From CAIWAH01 sp964602595 (GTDB lineage Bacteria; Verrucomicrobiota; Verrucomicrobiia; Limisphaerales; UBA9464): a stretch of DNA of 64,000 nt. Under the pieces are notes generated by a model. That model worked only from the letters and a program-made list of their open reading frames with translations, made no database searches and was not told where the DNA came from. The stretch's first letter is position 1; each line of letters starts with the position of its first letter. The position numbers were made by a program, and so were the translations under genes. Location: assembly GCA_964602595.1 (NCBI GenBank), contig CAZRRO010000007.1, forward strand, positions 186,001 to 250,000, written 5' to 3'. Shown here one piece after another: positions 59,961-64,000 of the stretch.

Positions 59961-60221
59961 ATGAAACCCGTTTCCATTCGCCTGTTCGTGAAGCCCGGCT
60001 GCCCGTGGTGCGACGAGGCCATCGAATGGCTCGACCGCCACCGGATCGCCTACGAGTTGCTCGATGTCATCCGCAATGCCGAGGCGCGCCTCGAAATGCG
60101 CGAACTCACCGGCCAGACCAAGGCGCCGTCCATCGACGTGGATGCGCATATCCTCGCCGACTTCGGGGCGGACGAACTGGAGTCGTGGTGGCGGCAGATG
60201 GAGTTCGAACCCAAGGTCTAG
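59961..60221 (+). CDS. Glutaredoxin family protein
   Basis: An 86-aa thioredoxin-fold protein with the active-site CPWC (residues 14-17) in RLFVKPGCPWCDEAIEWL and a conserved cis-proline region (TKAPSIDVDAHILADFGADELESW). Reduces disulfides using glutathione or other thiols; partner unknown. It is upstream of fabG with 59 bp between. Confidence 0.92.
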   Translation: MKPVSIRLFVKPGCPWCDEAIEWLDRHRIAYELLDVIRNAEARLEMRELTGQTKAPSIDVDAHILADFGADELESWWRQMEFEPKV

Positions 60222-60280
60222 GCCGACCGTTCTCCACGGTTGACGAAACGGCGGTTTCCCCCGGACGTTCGCGGCGATTC

Positions 60281-61024
60281 ATGAGCACGCTTGCTTCCCA
60301 AGTCGCCGTTGTTTCCGGTGCCAGCCGTGGCATCGGCCGCGCCATCGCCCTCAAGTTCGCCGCCGCCGGCGCCAATGTGGTTTGCCTCGCCCGCACCGCG
60401 GAGAACGCGGAGAAGACCGCCGTGGAAATCCGGGCGCTGGGCCGCCAGGCGTGGGCCTTCGGCGTGGATGTTGCCGATCCGGCGGCCATCACCGCCGTGG
60501 CCGAACAGATCCTCGCCGCGGCGACCAAGGTGGACATCCTGGTGAACAACGCCGGCGTGACCCGGGACACCCTCCTCATGCGGATGAGCGAGGCGGATTG
60601 GGACACGGTGCTCAATACCAACCTCCGCGGCGCGTTCCTCTTCACCAAGGCGTTTACCCGGGCGTTCCTCAAGCAACGCAGCGGCCGGATCATCAACATC
60701 AGCTCGGTGATCGGCCTCATCGGCAACGCCGGCCAGTGCAACTACGCCGCGAGCAAGGCCGGCCTGATCGGCTTCACCAAGTCGGTGGCCAAGGAGTTCG
60801 GCTCCCGCGGTGTGACCTGCAATGCCATCGCGCCGGGTTTCATCGAGACCGACATGACCGCCGCGCTCGACGAGAAGCTGAAGGAAGGCCTGCTGAAGCA
60901 GATTCCGCTCGGGACGCTCGGGCAGCCCGACGACATCGCCGAGGCCGGCCTTTACCTCGCGGGACCGGGCGGACGTTACGTCACCGGCCAGGTGCTGACC
61001 GTGGACGGTGGCATGGTCATGTAG
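60281..61024 (+). CDS. fabG: 3-oxoacyl-ACP reductase FabG
   Basis: A 247-aa short-chain dehydrogenase with NADPH motif VVSGASRGIGRAIALKFA, VDILVNNAGVTRDTLLMRM, the catalytic S-Y-K set in IINISSVIGLIGNAGQCNYAASKAGLIG, and the FabG-type GVTCNAIAPGFIETDMTAAL and LYLAGPGGRYVTGQVLTVDGGM. The length and the motif NTNLRGAF fit FabG. Reduces 3-oxoacyl-ACP in fatty acid elongation. ATG 60281 begins just before the coenzyme-binding strand. Confidence 0.94.
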   Translation: MSTLASQVAVVSGASRGIGRAIALKFAAAGANVVCLARTAENAEKTAVEIRALGRQAWAFGVDVADPAAITAVAEQILAAATKVDILVNNAGVTRDTLLMRMSEADWDTVLNTNLRGAFLFTKAFTRAFLKQRSGRIINISSVIGLIGNAGQCNYAASKAGLIGFTKSVAKEFGSRGVTCNAIAPGFIETDMTAALDEKLKEGLLKQIPLGTLGQPDDIAEAGLYLAGPGGRYVTGQVLTVDGGMVM

Positions 61025-61047
61025 GCGGGTTCCGCCCCGGGAAAGCC

Positions 61048-61263
61048 ATGGACCCGCAGGTTCAAAACGCGGCGGTGGCGGTCGGCCTGGTCATCCTGGG
61101 CCTGGTCGGGTTGGTGGTGATCTGGAAGATCACCCAATCGCTGATCAAGCTGCTGCTGTGGCTGGTCGCATTGCTGCTGCTGTGTGGTGGCGCGGTTTGG
61201 TTGCTCGGCGAGGCGAACGTCATTCCGCGGCCGGCGACTTGGTTTGTCCCACGACCGGCCTGA
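61048..61263 (+). CDS. Small two-TM membrane protein
   Basis: A 71-aa hydrophobic protein with two transmembrane helices (VAVGLVILGLVGLVVIW; LLLWLVALLLLCGGAVWLL) and a short PRPATWFVPRPA tail. It starts 24 bp after fabG. No family recognised. Its repeated leucine pattern and position suggest a real gene cotranscribed with fabG. Confidence 0.6.
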   Translation: MDPQVQNAAVAVGLVILGLVGLVVIWKITQSLIKLLLWLVALLLLCGGAVWLLGEANVIPRPATWFVPRPA

Positions 61264-61498
61264 CGCGATTTCGGAATCCTTGGGCTCTCGCTGCGTCCAC
61301 CGGGGCGTGCGGAAAAATGGGTGCGAATTAGTCCATCGAGGCCGACCTCGTTGCGGATACCGGCGGTTGCGGCGGGAGCCGGTCGTAAAACCCGCACGCG
61401 CCGGCGAAAAATCTGGGTCCCGACGCTTGCGTCCAGCGGAGCCGAACGGCACAAATTGGGTCGAAGATTTCCCCGCAAACCGTGCCCCGGACTCGCCC

Positions 61499-62860
61499 AT
61501 GCTAACTTTGCTCGGACCCAAGCCAGACGGCTGCGGTTACTGCGACGGCGTGTCGCGGCGCAACTTCCTGAAGATCGGCGCGCTGGGCATGGGGGGGATG
61601 GCGTTACCGCAGTTGCTTCAGGCCGAGGCCGCCAGCGGCGTCCGCTCCGCGGGCAATCAGCACAAGGCGGTCATCATGATCTTCCTGCCGGGCGGCGCGA
61701 GCCACCAGGACATGTTCGACCTGAAGCTGGACGCGCCGGCCGAGATTCGCGGCGAGTTCAAGCCCATCCCCACCAACGTCCCGGGCATCCAAATCTGCGA
61801 ACACCTTCCGCGCGTCGCTCAGATCATGGACAAGTGCACGGTGATCCGTTCCATCGTCGGGATGGAAGACCGCCACGAGGCGTTCCAGACCTACACCGGC
61901 CGGCTGAACCGCAACCAACCGCCCGGCGGTTGGCCCTCGATGGGTTCGCTGCTGGCCAAGCTCCAGGGCTCCGGCGATCCGTCCATTCCCGCCTTCGTCG
62001 GCCTCGCGCCGAAGATGGGCCACGTTCCCTGGTCGGATAATGGCGTGGCCGGCTACCTAGGCGCCGCCCACGCGCCCTTTGAGATCAACAAAGGCGGCGG
62101 CAAGGACGACATGGTGCTCAACGGCATCACGCTCGACCGCTTGGCCGACCGGCGTTCGCTGCTGGCCTCGCTCGATGGCTTCCGGCGCGATGTCGACTCC
62201 AGCGGCCAGATGTCCGGACTGGATGCCTACACCCAGCAAGCGTTCGGCATCCTGACTTCGAGCAAGCTCGTGGCCGCGCTCGACCTGAAGAACGAGGATC
62301 CGAAGCTGGTGGAACGCTACGGCAAGGGCGACCCCCGCAACCGCGACGACGGCGGCCCGAAACTGATGGAGCACTTCCTCATCGCCCGCCGCCTCGTCGA
62401 AGCCGGCGCCCGCTGCGTCACCCTCGCCTTCAGCCGCTGGGACCACCACGGCGACAACTTCGGCGCGCTCCGGCAGGACCTGCCGCTGCTCGACCAGGGC
62501 CTCAGCGCGCTCATCACCGACCTGCACGACCGCGGCCTCGACAAGGACGTGACGGTGCTCGTCGCCGGCGAGTTCGGCCGCACGCCCACGATCAACAAGG
62601 ACGGCGGCCGCGATCACTGGCCGCGGGTGAACTTCGCCCTTTTGGCCGGCGGCGGCTTGAAGCACGGCCAGGTCATCGGCTCCACCGACCGGCTGGGCGG
62701 CGAAGCGGCGTCACGGCCAACGACCTTCGGCGAAGTCCACGCCACAATCTACCACGCGCTCGGCCTCGACGTGAACAAGGTCACCGTCCCCGACCTCACC
62801 GGCCGCCCGCAGTTCCTCGTGGATGCCGGAGTGCAGCCGATGAAGGAGCTCGTCGGTTAA
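61499..62860 (+). CDS. DUF1501 Tat-exported protein (tandem copy 1)
   Basis: A 453-aa DUF1501 protein. Tat signal MLTLLGPKPDGCGYCDGVSRRNFLKIGALGMGGMALPQLL. Core: HKAVIMIFLPGGASHQDMFDLKLDAPAEIRGEF, VTLAFSRWDHHGDNFGA, VLVAGEFGRTPTINKDGGRDHWPRV and EVHATIYHALGLDV. The gene begins 235 bp after the small membrane gene. It is clearly paralogous to the next DUF1501 gene; a GxxExxY cassette lies between them. Confidence 0.94.
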   Translation: MLTLLGPKPDGCGYCDGVSRRNFLKIGALGMGGMALPQLLQAEAASGVRSAGNQHKAVIMIFLPGGASHQDMFDLKLDAPAEIRGEFKPIPTNVPGIQICEHLPRVAQIMDKCTVIRSIVGMEDRHEAFQTYTGRLNRNQPPGGWPSMGSLLAKLQGSGDPSIPAFVGLAPKMGHVPWSDNGVAGYLGAAHAPFEINKGGGKDDMVLNGITLDRLADRRSLLASLDGFRRDVDSSGQMSGLDAYTQQAFGILTSSKLVAALDLKNEDPKLVERYGKGDPRNRDDGGPKLMEHFLIARRLVEAGARCVTLAFSRWDHHGDNFGALRQDLPLLDQGLSALITDLHDRGLDKDVTVLVAGEFGRTPTINKDGGRDHWPRVNFALLAGGGLKHGQVIGSTDRLGGEAASRPTTFGEVHATIYHALGLDVNKVTVPDLTGRPQFLVDAGVQPMKELVG

Positions 62861-62887
62861 ACAGCGAAGGCGCGAAGACGCGAAGAG
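62861..62887. repeat. 27-bp inverted repeat, left copy
   Basis: ACAGCGAAGGCGCGAAGACGCGAAGAG, directly after the DUF1501 stop and touching the start codon of the GxxExxY gene. The reverse complement of 63312-63338 matches it at 24 of 27 positions. Each arm is itself made of GCGAAG(G/A) units. Confidence 0.9.
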
Positions 62888-63304
62888 ATGATTGAGACGC
62901 CACCAGAGAAGGTCGCCATTCCACGTGAAATCGAGGTGCTGGCTACGATCACGGTGGACGCGGCACTGGAAGTGCATCGGCAACTTGGTCCGGGTTTGTT
63001 GGAGAGCGCCTACGAAGCCTGCTTGGCCTACGAATTGGAACTCCGTGGAATTCGTCTTCAACGCCAGCTTCCAGTTCCCCTGAGCTACAAGGGCAAATTG
63101 GTCGAAGTCGGCTTCCGTGCCGATGTGCTTATCGGCGATAAGCTGCTGATCGAGCTCAAAGCCGTGGACGAGCTTCAACCGATTCACCGCGCCCAAGTCA
63201 TCACCTACCTTAAACTGCTTAACCTACCTCTCGGACTCCTGATCAATTTCAACTCTACTCTCCTGAAGCACGGCCTTCGCCGAGTTCTCAATATCCCTAA
63301 ATAG
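62888..63304 (+). CDS. GxxExxY family protein (PD-(D/E)XK-like)
   Basis: A 138-aa protein of the GxxExxY family (PDDEXK_3-like fold). The signature is LGPGLLESAYEACLAYEL (G-LL-E-SA-Y), with FRADVLIGDKLLIELKAVDELQPIHRAQVITYLKLLNLPLGLLINFNS, the D...E-x-K core of PD-(D/E)XK nucleases. It is less GC-rich than the DUF1501 genes on both sides. It is bracketed by 27-bp inverted repeats, and this association marks the family as a mobile or domesticated cassette. Function of the family is unknown; it may act on the element's own ends. Confidence 0.9.
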   Translation: MIETPPEKVAIPREIEVLATITVDAALEVHRQLGPGLLESAYEACLAYELELRGIRLQRQLPVPLSYKGKLVEVGFRADVLIGDKLLIELKAVDELQPIHRAQVITYLKLLNLPLGLLINFNSTLLKHGLRRVLNIPK

Positions 63305-63311
63305 GTTTCCT

Positions 63312-63338
63312 CTCTTCGCGCCTTCGCATCTTCGCTGT
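63312..63338. repeat. 27-bp inverted repeat, right copy
   Basis: CTCTTCGCGCCTTCGCATCTTCGCTGT, the inverted counterpart of 62861-62887 (24 of 27 positions), 8 bp before the next DUF1501 start. Confidence 0.9.
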
Positions 63339-63346
63339 TCAAAAAC

Positions 63347-64000
63347 ATGCTCACCATCCCCGGACCTTCCAGCCGATTCTGTGACGGGCGTTCGCGCCGG
63401 AACTTCCTGCGCATCGGGGCGCTGGGCATGGGCGGGTTGGCGCTGCCGCAGTTGCTCCGGGCCGAGGCCGCGTCGGGACTCCGCTCCGGTCACAAGGCGG
63501 TGATCATGATCTACCTGCCGGGCGGGCCGCCGCATCAGGACACCTTCGACCTCAAGCTCGACGCGCCGGCCGAGATCCGCGGGGAATTCAAACCGATCCC
63601 GACAACGGTGCCGGGCTTCCAGGTCTGCGAACACCTGCCGCTGCTCGCGAAGCAGGCCCATCGCTACGCCGTCATTCGCTCCATCAGCGACGCGATTGAC
63701 GACCACTCCGACTTCATGTGCCAGACCGGCCGGCGCAAGAACCAGCAGCCGCCCGGCGGCTGGCCCACGTTCGGCGCCACAGTTTCGCGCGTGCTTGGTG
63801 CGGCCGGCCCGGCGGTGCCCGCTTTTGTCGGTCTCGAACCGCGGATGCAGCACCGGCCCTACAACGCCGCCAATGCCGGCTACGCGGGCGTGTCACACGA
63901 CGCCTTCCGCCCGGCCGCCGACGCCAAGTCGGACATGGTGCTTAACGGCATCACGACCGAGCGGCTCGCCGACCGCCGCGCGTTGCTGACCTCGTTCGAC
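63347..64000 (+). CDS. DUF1501 Tat-exported protein (tandem copy 2, 3' end outside the window)
   Basis: The first 218 codons of a DUF1501 gene, cut by the end of the window. Tat signal MLTIPGPSSRFCDGRSRRNFLRIGALGMGGLALPQLL matches the preceding copy almost residue for residue in the hydrophobic part, as does HKAVIMIYLPGGPPHQDTFDLKLDAPAEIRGEFKPIP. The two tandem paralogues diverge in the middle (YRFAVIRSIS...DFMCQTGRRKNQQPPGGWP). The rest of the gene is not visible. Confidence 0.93.
   Translation, partial: MLTIPGPSSRFCDGRSRRNFLRIGALGMGGLALPQLLRAEAASGLRSGHKAVIMIYLPGGPPHQDTFDLKLDAPAEIRGEFKPIPTTVPGFQVCEHLPLLAKQAHRYAVIRSISDAIDDHSDFMCQTGRRKNQQPPGGWPTFGATVSRVLGAAGPAVPAFVGLEPRMQHRPYNAANAGYAGVSHDAFRPAADAKSDMVLNGITTERLADRRALLTSFD

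Noticed and set aside
1..64000. tRNA, rRNA and other structured RNA genes
   Set aside because: No TpsiC-like GGTTCGAATCC signature with a cloverleaf or rRNA segment was recognised by eye. A covariance-model scan would be needed to be sure.
1..64000. Classical insertion sequences or prophage genes
   Set aside because: No transposase, integrase or phage structural gene is present; mobile-like signals are limited to the GxxExxY cassette and repeat elements.

Overview
The window is about 64 kb of GC-rich chromosome from a Gram-negative bacterium of the Planctomycetes-Verrucomicrobia-Chlamydiae group, most likely a Verrucomicrobiota member close to Pedosphaera/Limisphaerales. The reasons are five DUF1501 Tat-exported proteins, a DUF1549/DUF1553 (PSD1) cytochrome protein, a DUF1800/DUF1501 pair, a MoxR-DUF58-VWA-TPR (Bat) operon, a BamA/Skp outer-membrane pair, prepilin-like proteins, and BspA-type leucine-rich repeats with a verrucomicrobial-style C-terminal module. 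Most genes lack strong Shine-Dalgarno sites. This placement is inferred from gene content; no rRNA or tRNA gene was seen.

Layout. 1-5.5 kb: a small membrane protein, dnaB, and a bamA-skp outer-membrane biogenesis pair closed by a strong terminator. 5.6-12.5 kb: a DUF1501 gene and a PSD1 gene, both on the minus strand, separated by an oppositely oriented 780-aa leucine-rich-repeat surface protein. 12.6-17.4 kb: xylulokinase, glucan phosphorylase and a SET-domain methyltransferase. 17.5-24.2 kb: another DUF1501 gene with a pre-peptidase-domain partner, a three-gene DsrE/DsrF/DsrH-like cluster that includes a 59-aa gene, a pseudopilin and a CotH-like protein. 24.3-32 kb: a long minus-strand moxR-DUF58-DUF4381-VWA-VWA-TPR operon carrying extra genes (DUF4375, an unknown, an orphan DUF433 antitoxin with a decapitated toxin, and a 51-bp duplication of the DUF58 5' end). 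32-44.6 kb: housekeeping and accessory genes (acyltransferase, glycosyltransferase, ftsY, PHP phosphoesterase, nusB, c-type cytochrome, nickel transporter family, DUF547, nucleoside monophosphate kinase, fmt, lytic transglycosylase).

44.6-49.6 kb is a nitrogen block: glnK-amtB and a type II glutamine synthetase, each preceded by a candidate sigma-54 promoter. Between them is a translationally linked pair of a 130-aa minimal protein kinase and a PP2C phosphatase. 49.6-55.9 kb: a DUF1800/DUF1501 pair, then pyrR-pyrB, preceded by a leader that contains an almost canonical PyrR-binding loop and an intrinsic terminator. 56-61.3 kb: a phytase-like propeller protein, fabD, a PQQ-type propeller, a glutaredoxin and fabG. 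61.5-64 kb: two tandem DUF1501 paralogues split by a GxxExxY nuclease-like gene flanked by 27-bp inverted repeats; the last DUF1501 gene runs off the end.

The most interesting items are the mini-kinase/phosphatase pair, the PyrR attenuator, the GxxExxY cassette, the rearranged DUF433/DUF58 junction, the LRR gene that splits the PSD1-DUF1501 unit, and intergenic-type repeats inserted in frame in the PSD1 gene.
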